The notes under the pieces: model-generated
Seen by the model: the letters and a program-made list of their open reading frames with translations, nothing else
Told to the model about the DNA's origin: nothing
Databases searched by the model: none
Shown: in pieces, positions 54,773-64,000 of the stretch
Layout of the letters: each line of letters starts with the position of its first letter
Numbering within the stretch: position 1 is the first letter of the stretch
Made by a program: the position numbers and the translations under genes
Assembly: GCA_030340625.1 (NCBI GenBank)
Contig: JAOPHQ010006539.1
Location: 249,501-313,500 of the forward strand
Direction of reading: 5' to 3'
Length of the DNA: 64,000 bases
Origin: Merluccius polli
Taxonomy: Eukaryota; Chordata; Actinopteri; Gadiformes; Merlucciidae

Positions 54773-56856
54773 GTAGGGGGGGGGGGGGGGCGGTACGAGG
54801 ATCATGGAATGGTCAGGGGGGCATTTGTTCAAAAAAGGTTGAGAACCACTGGTTTAAATCAATGGTCACTAACCGGATGTCGGAGGCATTTCAAGTCGAT
54901 CGCCAAAACATTTGAGGAAAAAACCCATAATGTGGCGTCCAGACCTGACACTTAAATGCAAGCTATGTGTCAAGATATGTGATCAGATCTCGTTAACCCC
55001 TTTTACACAGCCTGTTCAAGCCAGGAATGTTGTGCCTTTATTCCGCCTCGCCTTCTGTATTAAAAGTTACAAACACAGAATGGGGGGGCATTGTTTTTCC
55101 ACCTTTAAGCTGGCAGCAGACATAGTAACAGAGCGGAATCGACGTCTGTATTAAAAGGGTGGACAAGCGTGCTATGTAAAAGCACACACTGGGCACCATT
55201 ACGCTGGCTTTGGTTAGTTCTGTGTAAAAAGGCAAAGACAGCATAATGACGGATCGTCTTTATGGCAATAATGAAGTTTCTCTGTACAAACAGGGATTTA
55301 GTCTTTTTCCTTAAAGTGGTGTAATAATGTAGCGCCGCAACAAATGTGCAATGTTCAGGAGAGAATAGTGGATGTGGCTGGGGTAAAGTTAGTTTCATAC
55401 ACTAAGTAAAGACTAGGGCCCAATGTGCCATTAATATGGAGGAATTTTCTGTATTGATTTTTCACAGGTGTTTTGCTCACTCATTTTGGTACTCTACCGC
55501 AAGTTTGGTATTGTGTTATCTTAAAATAATTCACATTTTACTATTACTTATATTTTAAACTTGAGTGGATTTTAGGTAGAGTTAGGCTAATGTTAGCCCC
55601 AGTTTTAGCCTCAGGCAGTCTGCCCAAGGACCAATAGGTACAAATGCTAACATTAGCCGTCGGGTTGCAAAAGTTGGGTCTGCTAGTTAACCTGCTAATG
55701 CCAAATTAGCAAAGGGCTACCGTGGCAAATTCTTGTAAATGTCCGTTTCTACCAAATTAACTTAGCCAACATAAAATTTGGATCTGTATTGACTGACTGC
55801 AAATGTTAACTAAACTGTTTAAGTAACGTTCACTTTTGCTATTTGGCAAATTAATTTTGGACCCAGCACATTTATCACTGCATGCATATTGTAACACTTT
55901 GAAAGGTTTATTCACAGAGGTACCCTTCGTGCCTATGTTTTACTGTTTCTGCATTCTTATTAGCTTTTGATTGTTGGCAATGCGGTTTATGTAAGGCTGA
56001 GTTGATCGTTTCAAGCATGCTGCTTATTGCTGTAGTGACGTTGAGTAGTTGTGATAAAATATATGAAGTGCAATGCTGGTGTGTAAAGGTCAGTTTAATT
56101 CCTTCAACAGTCAACAGTGGTGGTGGTGCTGACACGTTTCATCTTAGTATTCGTGTGATGATCTTGACCTGAAAGGGCAGAGTCAGGTGAGGCTGTGATT
56201 GACTCCTGCTGGCCTGGTAGCTTAACCAGCTCAGGTGTAATGCCGTCTTTCCACTAGTAGTAGCAGCTCGTCTCACCTCGACTTAGCGCGGCTTTTTTGC
56301 CTTTCCATTGCCGATATCTGGTACCTGGTACCTGCTAACTGGTGCTTTTTTTAGTATCACCTCCGTTTAAGTTCCAACCAAGCTGAGCTGATACTTTTGT
56401 GTGATGTAAGCTGGCAGCCGGCCACTGATTGGACAGAGTGACGTCACTTGACATGCAGCCCAAAACAGGTGGCTATTGAGGTTCTTGCCTATTTTAGTGC
56501 ATGACAAAATTGAAGATGCTGACAATGCTGTATGGCAGCTGGTACTCCTGAGGGAGTTAGTTGAGTCGGCACACCTAGTCCCTCTCTCTCCACACATACT
56601 TGGACCATGCGCTTTGAAAGTAAGCATAGCTATTTCAAAACATGCATCAGGGCATGTCAAAACTTCAGAAATGTGACCAAGTCACTTGCTGATAGACATC
56701 AGTTCGGAGTCACAGCAGTTTATTTAGCCCCCAGGTTTCAGACTCCACTAGCATTTATCCAGAGCTCTATGATGGTGGCATAAGGAGAGCAGTTGCAGAC
56801 TTTGGACTTACCTCATAACTCAGTTCACACACATATACATATATATACATACACAC

Positions 56857-56922
<66 letters not shown>

Positions 56923-58136
56923 TCACCGGCCACTTTATTAGGTACACCTGTCCAACTGCTCGTTAACGCAAATTTCTAATCAGCCAATCACATGGCAGCA
57001 ACTCAATGCATTTAGGCATGTAGACATGGTCAGGACGATCTGCTGCAGTTCAAACCGAGCATCAGAATGGGGAAGAAAGGTGATTTAAGTGACTTTGAAC
57101 GTGGCACGGTTGTTGGTGCCAGACGGGCTGGTCTGAGTATTTCAGAGACTGCTGATCTACTGGGATTTTCACGCACAACCATCTCTAGGGTTTACAGAGA
57201 ATGGTCCGAAAAAGAGAAAATATCCAGTGAGCGGCAGTTCTGTGGGTGCAAATGCCTTGTTGATGCTAGAGGTCAGAGGAGAATGGCCAGACTGGTTCGA
57301 GCTGATAGAAAGGCAACTGTAACTCAAATAACCACTCGTTACAACAGAGGTATGCAGAAGAGCATCTCTGAACGCACAACACGTCGAACCTTGAGGCGGA
57401 TGGGCTACAACAGCAGAAGACCACACCGGGTGCCACTCCTGTCAGCTAAGAACAGGAAACTGAGGCTACAATTCGCACAGGCTCACCAAAATTGGACAAT
57501 CGAAGATTGGAAAAACGTTGCCTGGTCTGATGAGTCTCGATTTCTGCTGCGACATTCGGATGGTAGGGTCAGAATTTGGCGTCAACAACATGAAAGCATG
57601 GATCCATCCTGCCTTGTATCAACGGTTCAGGCTGGTGGTGGTGGTGTAATGGTGTGGGGGATATTTTCCTGGCACACTTTGGGCTTATTAGTACCAATTG
57701 AGCATCGTGTCAAAGCCACAGACTACCTGAGTATTGTTGCTGACCATGTCCATCCCTTTATGACCACAGTGTACCCATCTTCTGATGGCTACTTCCAGCA
57801 GGATAACGCGCCATGTCATAAAGCGCGAATCATCTCAGACTGGTTTCTTGAACATGACAATGAGTTCACTGTACTCAAATGGCCTCCACAGTCACCAGAT
57901 CTCAATCCAATAGAGCACCTTTGGGATGTGGTGGAACGGGAGATTCGCATCATGGATGTGCAGCCGACAAATCTGCAGCAACTGCGTGATGCTATCATGT
58001 CAATATGGACCAAACTCTCTGAGGAATGTTTCCAGTACCTTGTTGAATCTGTGCCACGAAGGATTAAGGCAGTTCTGAAGGCAAAAGGGGGTCCAACCCG
58101 GTACTAGCAAGGTGTACCTAATAAAGTGGCCGGTGA

Positions 58137-58181
<45 letters not shown>

Positions 58182-58566
58182 TGTATAAAATATGTAAGAA
58201 ATTACACACAAATCAGTGTGACTGTGCAGCTTCTCAAGACAGAAAGAAAACTGCTGCAAAAGTGAAGGCGGCTAACCAGTGATCATTTCGTTCATGAAAA
58301 AAACTATGATGAAAAATGCTGTAATTCGGCAGTAAATAAGCAGTCATGTGTGTCTGACTGTCGATGGTGGAGCTGTTGAATGGATTGGTGGAGTTTATTG
58401 ATTGCAACGGTGGCTGTAAGAGCATCTGGCCATTTGCATAGGTCATCAATTGGGCCCCCACCACCAAATTCCACTATAGAAGAGGCCTGGAAATGTTTAA
58501 CTCAGAACAGCTAACTTAACACTTCATTTTAAATAAATGGTGTTAAATAAATGGCATTTCATTTTT

Positions 58567-58638
<72 letters not shown>

Positions 58639-61600
58639 TGTATATGCTGTACAGTTTGTTACTCTCAAATTCATTGTTCCAGTCATGGTCAAGTGTAAAG
58701 TGTTCAAGCTCACAGGCATCTTACTAGTCATTGCCATAAAATGCATCGCATTAAAATGGAAATCAGATGCTCCCCTGCCAATTGGAATGTGGTTCTCAGA
58801 AATCAACAACTGTATACCTCTGGAGAAGATAACAAATTGGTTGAGAAGAGTAAAACTTTCTACAAGATATGGCAACCCTTTATTGATCATATGATCCCCC
58901 CCCCCCCCCCCAACACCTGATTGAGTGTGTTACTAAATAAACATTAACATCTTCCTATGTACACACACACTATGTCCACATAGGTTTATTACATGTATTT
59001 TTGGTATTTGTTAACTGTGAACTATTGTTTGTATGTTTGTGTATTGTCTTGTGCTCGTCTTGTTTAAACCTGAAAAAGCAAAAAAATATAGTTAGAAGTG
59101 TAAAGTGTTCAGTCTGGCGATTAAGACGCCTCAAGTGGCTGCTCAGAAAGCTGCTTAGAGTATAGAACTTCAGAAATAAATTTGTCAAAATGTCGACTAC
59201 GTGAAATATGATGTGATGATATCAAGTATTTACAGTTGTTTTCGGATTTCAAACTGGACCAACATGGCGGCCGCCTCACAAACGATTTCATTCAGCAGCT
59301 TAATAGTACATTAAAATGTGTTTTAGGCAAGAAATAAGCCATGCAGTTGCTGAATCTGTCTTCATTTTAGATCGAGGACGTAGTGTTAATTTCAACGCAC
59401 ATTTTTCACCGGACAAAAACTAGACTAGACGAGACTGAAACCCCCATTAATAAACAATAACTGGGACTAAAACAGTATGCATTTTCGTGGACTAATAAAG
59501 ACAAGACGAAAATGTAGTTCACTAAATAAAGACTGGGCTAAAATCTATGGACATTTTAGTTCACGAAAAAAGACGAGACAAAAATTATATTATGTTATTA
59601 TTAGTGGTGGGCCGTTATCGGCGTTAATGTGCTGCGATAACGCGAGACTCTTATCGGGCGATAAAAAAAATATCGCCGTTAATCTATTCTTAAAGTTGGG
59701 TTGGGAGCTGGGTCTATACCGGATTTCCACCGGGGACGTAAGCGCCGCTGCGGCGCGGAACGGCTGCGTCCTCTGCCCGGTTACGCGCTGCGAGGCGGCT
59801 GGATTAGCGGGATCACGCGAGAACTACAAGACTGCGCGTCTTGTATTGCGTCTATGTATTTAGTGTTGTTTATTGTTGTTATGTCCTAATGTGTTGTGCT
59901 GTAGCCTATAGACAAAGTCAGTTATAAACGACAACGATGTGTGGCCGTGTTCGATCGGGAGGGTGTTTTTATTTTGAAAATTGACCGGATGCTCTATGGC
60001 TTTTATTATTTCACTTCCTGCCCGGTCGATCTGCTCTGTTGAAATTGATGTGGTTCAGCAACGGCTCGCGTCACAAAATGATAGCGCTTTCTCAAGCAGT
60101 TTGTGATGCATTTTGGAAACAGGAGATGAGCCCCTGGTCTAATGCGCCACCTGGCTTGAGAAACCCGTCTCAAAGACTTACTTTTAGTAAATAATTGTTG
60201 ATTAGATGGAAATGTTCTATATTATCTGCTGACAAAAAAAGTAAAAGGGTAAAATAATTGTCCTGACTAAAACTAGACTAACATGTTGACAGTTTTTGTT
60301 GACTAAAACTAGACGAATAAAATTATGTTTTCTTGGACTAAGATAAAGACTAAAATGCTCGACTATAGTCGACTAAAACTTGAATAAATAAAAACAGGAT
60401 GAGGTTGACTAAATGTGATAAAAACTAACAAGGGCGATTGAAACTGGACTAAAACTGAGACTAAATTTAAAAATGGCTGATAAAATTAACACTACGACGA
60501 CGGTTAGTTTAATAGTTTTTCGGGAGTTTCCAGAGGCGGCGAGTATCGTGTTATCAAAATGTAATTGCAGGGCTGCTCACATACACAATGAATGGGAGGG
60601 ATAGAAATGACGGATCCTGTGGGCACATACCTTTAGCTTTTACAAGCGCTCCGTTTATCGACTGCCGCTCATTCTGTGTTCATTTGGATGGATTCACGGT
60701 CCAGCCACATACTAGGTTTTGACCTAGTCTTGTTTACAGTTTACTACTGCTGGACAAATTTGTTAGCCAATTACACGCTTACAGAGCCCCATCTGCAGCA
60801 ACATGATTGGTCAAAACAAATACGAAGCGAAGCAACCTTGTTATAACTAGTTATAACCTTGACCTGGTTGGGAAACTGAGTCTGTGTGAGGCTGTCAACA
60901 TGTTTTCCAATTGTGAATGACAATGAAAAGATTGCGCAACACACACATTTAACAAGCAGCACACATTTCTCTTCTGCACACACACAAAATAACTGCCGTC
61001 TTTGAGGCGCACAAATCTTACGACAGAATATTTTCCCCACGATACCAAAACAAACATGGATGCCATACATTCTACTCACCACTGCGGTTGTTTGGGTAGT
61101 GATTTGCACAAGAAGAGTCAGGAGCCAGAGTGTGCCTGGCTGTATTTTGCCCCAAATCTCTGTTTGGGGCAAACTTTGATGCAGCTTTGACAACACAAAA
61201 GGTTGTCCCCTTAAGGCCCTGGATTCATCCATCCTGGACTTTGGCTTCCAGGAGTAAGCAAGAAGGGAGGGGGCTTAGTTGGGGACTGTGTTTGGGGTTG
61301 GGCTTTGGCACTCGCCCACTGGTAAAGCCCTTCATACCAGCACATGGCGAGCGGCTACTTTCTCCCATGATTGAAGAGAATGCTATTCTGAGTTGGGTGG
61401 CCAGTGGAAGGGAGAAGGTGAGGAAAGGAGGAGGAGAGGGGGATGAGGAAGAGACATAACTAGACTGTAAGAAAGAAATCCTACCATAAATCTTTCCTTT
61501 CAATGCGCCTCATGGGGCTGTGCTCAGATGTAGTCCTCCAATGAAGGCCGGATGATCAACATACAGTTTGTCTTTTTACCAGATCCAGACTTGCAACATG

Positions 61601-61933
61601 TTAGCTTGAGAAAGATACGCTTTTTAAAAATCGATCTTATATTTTGAAATGCTGAATTGACTCCAAAAGATCAGAGAATCAGCCCAACTACATAGTCATA
61701 TTTGGGGTATTCCATGGAACCAGGTTCTGACTACCAAGTAAAAAGGCTACTTTCGATCAATCACTTAAATTGAAAAGTGTGTGTGGTATTTGAGATACTA
61801 TATTTGTATTATAGTCTTACCTGCGAGGCAGACATGCGGGACGCATCCTGCCGTCCTGTCAGGTCTGAGGAGGAGATGTTCACTGGCGCTCCCCGATGAA
61901 GACGCATGCTTACTTTCCTCTCCCGCTCCATAC
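52967..61933 (-). CDS. csnk1d: Casein kinase 1 delta, C-terminal exons with two alternative ends
   Basis: Only the regulatory tail is in the window; the kinase domain is to the right. The internal exon 61933-61821 encodes MERERKVSMRLHRGAPVNIS and the rest of the tail, to SRMSASQ, matching CK1 delta closely. Two terminal exons follow in the same phase. The proximal one, 61387-61355, adds NSILFNHGRK and stops; the mammalian delta-2 end is very similar (an NSIPFEHHGK form). The distal one, 53017-52967, adds AQSRVTPSGLPSAAPR and stops, matching the mammalian delta-1 end in pattern (RVxxSGLxS). CK1 delta phosphorylates PER proteins and many other targets. Its tail autophosphorylates and inhibits the kinase, and the delta-1/delta-2 choice is known to affect circadian activity. 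Paralogue csnk1e is less likely because of the tail sequence. Confidence 0.92.
53282..54851. mobile_element. hAT element in the csnk1d intron, composite
   Basis: CATGGTTTCTCAACGGGGG at the left and GGTTGAGAACCACTG at the right, the CAGTGGTTCTCAA-type hAT end; perfect 8-bp duplication GTTTAAAT (53274-53281, 54852-54859). The interior holds another hAT end (TAGGGATGCAGCGAATATTC at 53773), a copy of the GGGATAATGCCCGACG repeat (54076-54235) and the G run. Confidence 0.87.
54686..54790. repeat. Long G homopolymer
   Basis: About 85 consecutive G (54686-54770), then TTGTA and about 15 more G, preceded by about 13 T. The Gly-rich and Pro-rich frames across it are artefacts. Length may be unreliable in the assembly. 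Confidence 0.95.
54900..56815. other. csnk1d intron sequence, nothing assigned
   Basis: No coding homology. A fish interspersed repeat seems to lie at about 56240-56650 (CCGTCTTTCCACTAGTAGTA, CTGGTACCTGGTACCTGC), but its ends are not defined. Confidence 0.35.
56862..56919. repeat. (TA)n target of the Tc1 element
   Basis: TA tract that continues at 58140-58170 beyond the transposon, so the element split one microsatellite. Confidence 0.93.
56920..58139 (+). mobile_element. Complete Tc1-like transposon, 1.2 kb
   Basis: CACTCACCGGCCACTTTATT at the left is perfectly mirrored by AATAAAGTGGCCGGTGAGTG at the right (about 30-base inverted repeats), with TA on both sides (56918-56919, 58140-58141). 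It contains one intact transposase gene. The structure is full length and undamaged as far as can be seen. Confidence 0.95.
57067..58107 (+). CDS. Tc1-like transposase, intact
   Basis: 346 residues from the ATG (AGAATGGGG) to TAG, the usual length for fish Tc1. The paired-type DNA-binding region comes first: helix-turn-helix ISETADLLGFSRTTISRVYR and a second helical unit ending RRTLRRMGYNSRRPHRVPLL, with basic nuclear-import residues. The DDE catalytic triad is present: D in VAWSDESRF, D in YFQQDNAPCHKA, and E in SPDLNPIEHLWDVVE. The Gly-rich box is GGGGVMVWG. It cuts the element at its inverted repeats and inserts at TA. No stops, frameshifts or catalytic losses are visible, so activity is possible, but individual substitutions cannot be judged without a family consensus. 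Confidence 0.96.
   Translation: MGKKGDLSDFERGTVVGARRAGLSISETADLLGFSRTTISRVYREWSEKEKISSERQFCGCKCLVDARGQRRMARLVRADRKATVTQITTRYNRGMQKSISERTTRRTLRRMGYNSRRPHRVPLLSAKNRKLRLQFAQAHQNWTIEDWKNVAWSDESRFLLRHSDGRVRIWRQQHESMDPSCLVSTVQAGGGGVMVWGIFSWHTLGLLVPIEHRVKATDYLSIVADHVHPFMTTVYPSSDGYFQQDNAPCHKARIISDWFLEHDNEFTVLKWPPQSPDLNPIEHLWDVVEREIRIMDVQPTNLQQLRDAIMSIWTKLSEECFQYLVESVPRRIKAVLKAKGGPTRY
58565..58636. repeat. (TA)n microsatellite
   Basis: About 70 bases of TA in the csnk1d intron. Yields Ile-Tyr pseudo-frames. Confidence 0.97.
59381..60494. mobile_element. hAT-like element with AGACTAAAACTAGAC repeats
   Basis: TAGTGTTAATTT at the left and AAATTAACACTA at the right; flanks CGAGGACG (59373-59380) and CGACGACG (60495-60502) differ at one base. 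Both subterminal regions are full of GACTAAAACTAGAC-type motifs. A younger inserted piece starts at about 59607 (GTGGTGGGCCGTTATCGGCG). Confidence 0.75.
61355..61387 (-). CDS. csnk1d: csnk1d proximal alternative terminal exon (delta-2 type)
   Basis: Acceptor CAACTCAG preceded by a pyrimidine-rich run, then 10 codons NSILFNHGRK and TAG. Position, phase and sequence match the short CK1 delta end. Confidence 0.85.
   Translation of the reverse strand, partial: NSILFNHGRK
61821..61933 (-). CDS. csnk1d: csnk1d internal tail exon
   Basis: 113 bases between TGTCCCAG and CAG|GTAAGA; two bases of an incoming codon plus 37 codons ending SRMSASQ in phase 0. Contains SSSDLTGRQDASRMSA, a Ser-rich autoinhibitory segment conserved across CK1 delta/epsilon. 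Confidence 0.95.
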
Positions 61934-62689
61934 CTGGGACAGCCACACAAGGGGGGGCAATCATTAAACACCAGCCAAACTACAGAGATCAAGTTCCATG
62001 CCAACACGGATTCTTTGAAAAGGTACTAGTTCCTAACAGTGCCAGAACCTTCTTTAAAATAAAGAACAAACAACTGATTCAATTGTTGAAATTTAACATA
62101 TTTGTTAAGACATGAGCATCTTAGGCTTCTCGAAAAAGTATAGACCTATTTAAACAAATAAAATGATCACTGTCGGTTATAAAAAATAATGTCTTTCTTT
62201 ATAGTTTGTTACTCTTTCCATTTGTGATAGTAAATTATAGCATAACATATAGGGGCTGTAGACTTTTCAACTTTTCCCACCGGATTGCATTCCTTTTCCT
62301 CAGTGCCTAGAAACCACAAACACAAGAAGCGCATTTGTTTGGAAATCTCTGCGAAAGAAACGATCAACACTTTGGAAAGAAAGAAGCATGTTCACTGAGG
62401 AGGTAAAGTGAAATTGGCATTATTTTATTTGGGAACAGGCAAAAGCTATTGTAATGGTGTGCATTGCATAGTAATACCATAGTTGAAATATTGCTTCGCA
62501 CAAACAAGTATCAGCAGCAGGGGTTGGCGTCGGGGTGGAGGGGGGAGTAGAAGAACACATTAGGAGGAAAAAAAGTTCATTTATTCATTTAGTCTAGTGG
62601 AGACATGAAAGCAGCATACAAATTATTTAGTATGTACTACTACTACTATTATTTAGTATGTACTACTAACCCAGCAAACTGGGTTAGTA

Positions 62690-62812
62690 GCCTGACTGGA
62701 TCGCCTGGCGAGTCACGACATGAGGTTTATTCAGGTAGTATACTCAATGCAAAAACATAGCACGCAGATATAAGTAGTGTCATCAGATTGGCTTTACGTC
62801 GGTTGTTCCACC
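62690..62812. repeat. Inverted copy of the 17335-17460 repeat
   Basis: CCTGGCGAGTCACGACATGA to GTCGGTTGTTCCACC is nearly the reverse complement of the first copy. The pair is 45 kb apart and dispersed, so it marks a repeat family, not a local structure. Confidence 0.65.
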
Positions 62813-63197
62813 ATCCACCATTTCACCATGAATGTGTCATCCCTTATATTTATGTTGTGCAGCGTCAAGTATGTAATCAAATTGTTAACTATTTCCCCCC
62901 TTATACAAAATAGTTTTATTGCACTTGTTACATGTGCTGCTGTCATTTTTGACAGAGGATTGTTGCATAACTGAAATGAGGCACAGAAAAAGAAATGACA
63001 AAATTGTGTGTCTACATTAAAACGATGTACATATCAGAACACAGGGGAACATTTGTTTGATTTCTAGTTTATCTTGTACCAAAGCCCATCTTGTGTTCAT
63101 ATGTTTGGATTAAAAATGTATAAATACCAACAATAGCTATGCGTATGTGACAGAAAGGGAAACGAGCTATAGTGAGAGAAAAATGTGGGGTAGGGTA

Positions 63198-63300
63198 GGG
63201 ATGCCCCGGTCGACTGGCCATCAATCAGTGACTGGCCGGTCAATGTGCAGATTACAGGAGCCGATCACGTGACTTAAAAACTATTGTGCACAAGACGAAT
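63198..63300. repeat. hAT-like end (TAGGGATGCCCCGGTCGACT)
   Basis: Left terminus of a hAT-like element with CTGGCC subterminal repeats. No right end was found before the next element at 63424. Confidence 0.45.
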
Positions 63301-63423
63301 TGTGGACAAGACGCGCCTTCATTATGTTCATTCACTAAATGCTTGTCTGCATAATTGCTCTTTAAATTGCCCTGACTCAATAAAAGGTAGGCTACACCTA
63401 ACCATAGACATATAGCCTGTTTC

Positions 63424-63871
63424 TAGGGATGCACTAGACTCGCATAGCAAGCCCTATCTCCACACTTCGTTTTAGCGCTGTGCCAGCGCTGGATAAAGGT
63501 CTGGCGGAACTCACCATCATTCTGGTATCGGGGAAAAAATACTGGGCATTAGTATCGGACGGATACAGGCCCAAAATGTGGTATCGAGTATCGGTGGCTG
63601 GAGTCTATGCATGGCACTGATACTTGTCTTTTTTTTCTCTCAAATATAGTGAAATTGCAGCTGCCATTTAGCCAAAAGAGAGATAATGAAAGATAAGATA
63701 TGCTTGTGCGAATGCACAAGCGTATGTTGGCGATCGCACCATTTTTATAATCAATTCACATGCAGTAAAATCAGTTTAACCGGAATTCATTAATCGGAAT
63801 TCAGTATCGGCCCATTCAAAGATATGTCGACTCGGAATCGGTAATGAAAAAGTGGTATCGGTGCATCCCTA
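63424..63871. mobile_element. Non-autonomous hAT element, 448 bp
   Basis: TAGGGATGCACTAGACTCG at the left and TATCGGTGCATCCCTA at the right; perfect 8-bp duplication CCTGTTTC (63416-63423, 63872-63879). Confidence 0.9.
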
Positions 63872-64000
63872 CCTGTTTCATTGATCTTGCTTATAGGATG
63901 CAATAACCAGCCTGCATCTCACTGGAGAAGGTTTGCGCAAAAGAGTAGTCCTAAACTTGTCATTATTCAAATATCCCCATGTTAGTTGGAACTATTGAAA

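Noticed and set aside
54431..54955. Gly-rich 174-residue frame and the antisense Pro-rich frame
   Set aside because: Produced by the G homopolymer inside a hAT element.
61130..61459. 109-residue plus-strand frame and 92-residue minus-strand frame near the proximal csnk1d exon
   Set aside because: Neither resembles a known protein; both overlap the short terminal exon and its surrounding intron/UTR.

Overview
The window is a gene-poor, transposon-rich piece of a ray-finned (teleost) fish genome. Three split vertebrate genes carry consensus splice sites and conserved reading phases. The repeats are those typical of fish: hAT, PIF/Harbinger, Tc1, L2 and Gypsy elements plus long (TA)n tracts. 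Nothing bacterial, viral or plasmid-like stands out, and most of the longer open frames are transposon coding remnants or low-complexity artefacts.

Host genes. (1) eci1, mitochondrial enoyl-CoA delta isomerase 1, minus strand: six coding exons from the ATG at 24931 down to 2695, all phase-compatible; the last coding exon lies left of the window. (2) A ghrelin/motilin-receptor-family class A GPCR, plus strand, four exons between 35252 and 39294, about 583 residues. It has very large inserts in extracellular loops 2 and 3. (3) The 3' end of csnk1d (casein kinase 1 delta), minus strand: one internal tail exon at 61821-61933, then two alternative terminal exons, a proximal one at 61355-61387 and a distal one at 52967-53017. 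The kinase domain lies right of the window.

Repeats. 1-25 kb is the eci1 locus, with introns filled by nested elements. These include several hAT elements with perfect 8-bp target duplications, a 3-kb Harbinger relic (18875-21907) containing a hAT, two adjacent MITEs (23301-24248), and a 3.8-kb asymmetric foldback element (8313-12118) whose arms are tandem ~150-bp repeats. 26.8-34.9 kb is a young Gypsy LTR retrotransposon on the minus strand, split by an L2 LINE on the plus strand and carrying a MITE in one LTR. 41.7-49.6 kb holds two Harbinger elements abutting on one shared CAG target copy: element A, itself hit by two DNA transposons, and element B, with divergent transposase and Myb/SANT genes. 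53-61 kb is the csnk1d intron, holding a composite hAT with an 85-base G run, an intact Tc1 transposon and another hAT.

The insertion junctions give a relative chronology: several elements sit inside older ones and duplicate their sequence. No defence system, gene cluster or other new molecular machine was found. The most unusual things are the foldback element with an 11-bp flanking duplication, the exchange of internal modules between hAT families with different ends, the loop-expanded receptor with a possible in-frame optional intron, and the alternative csnk1d tails separated by transposons.
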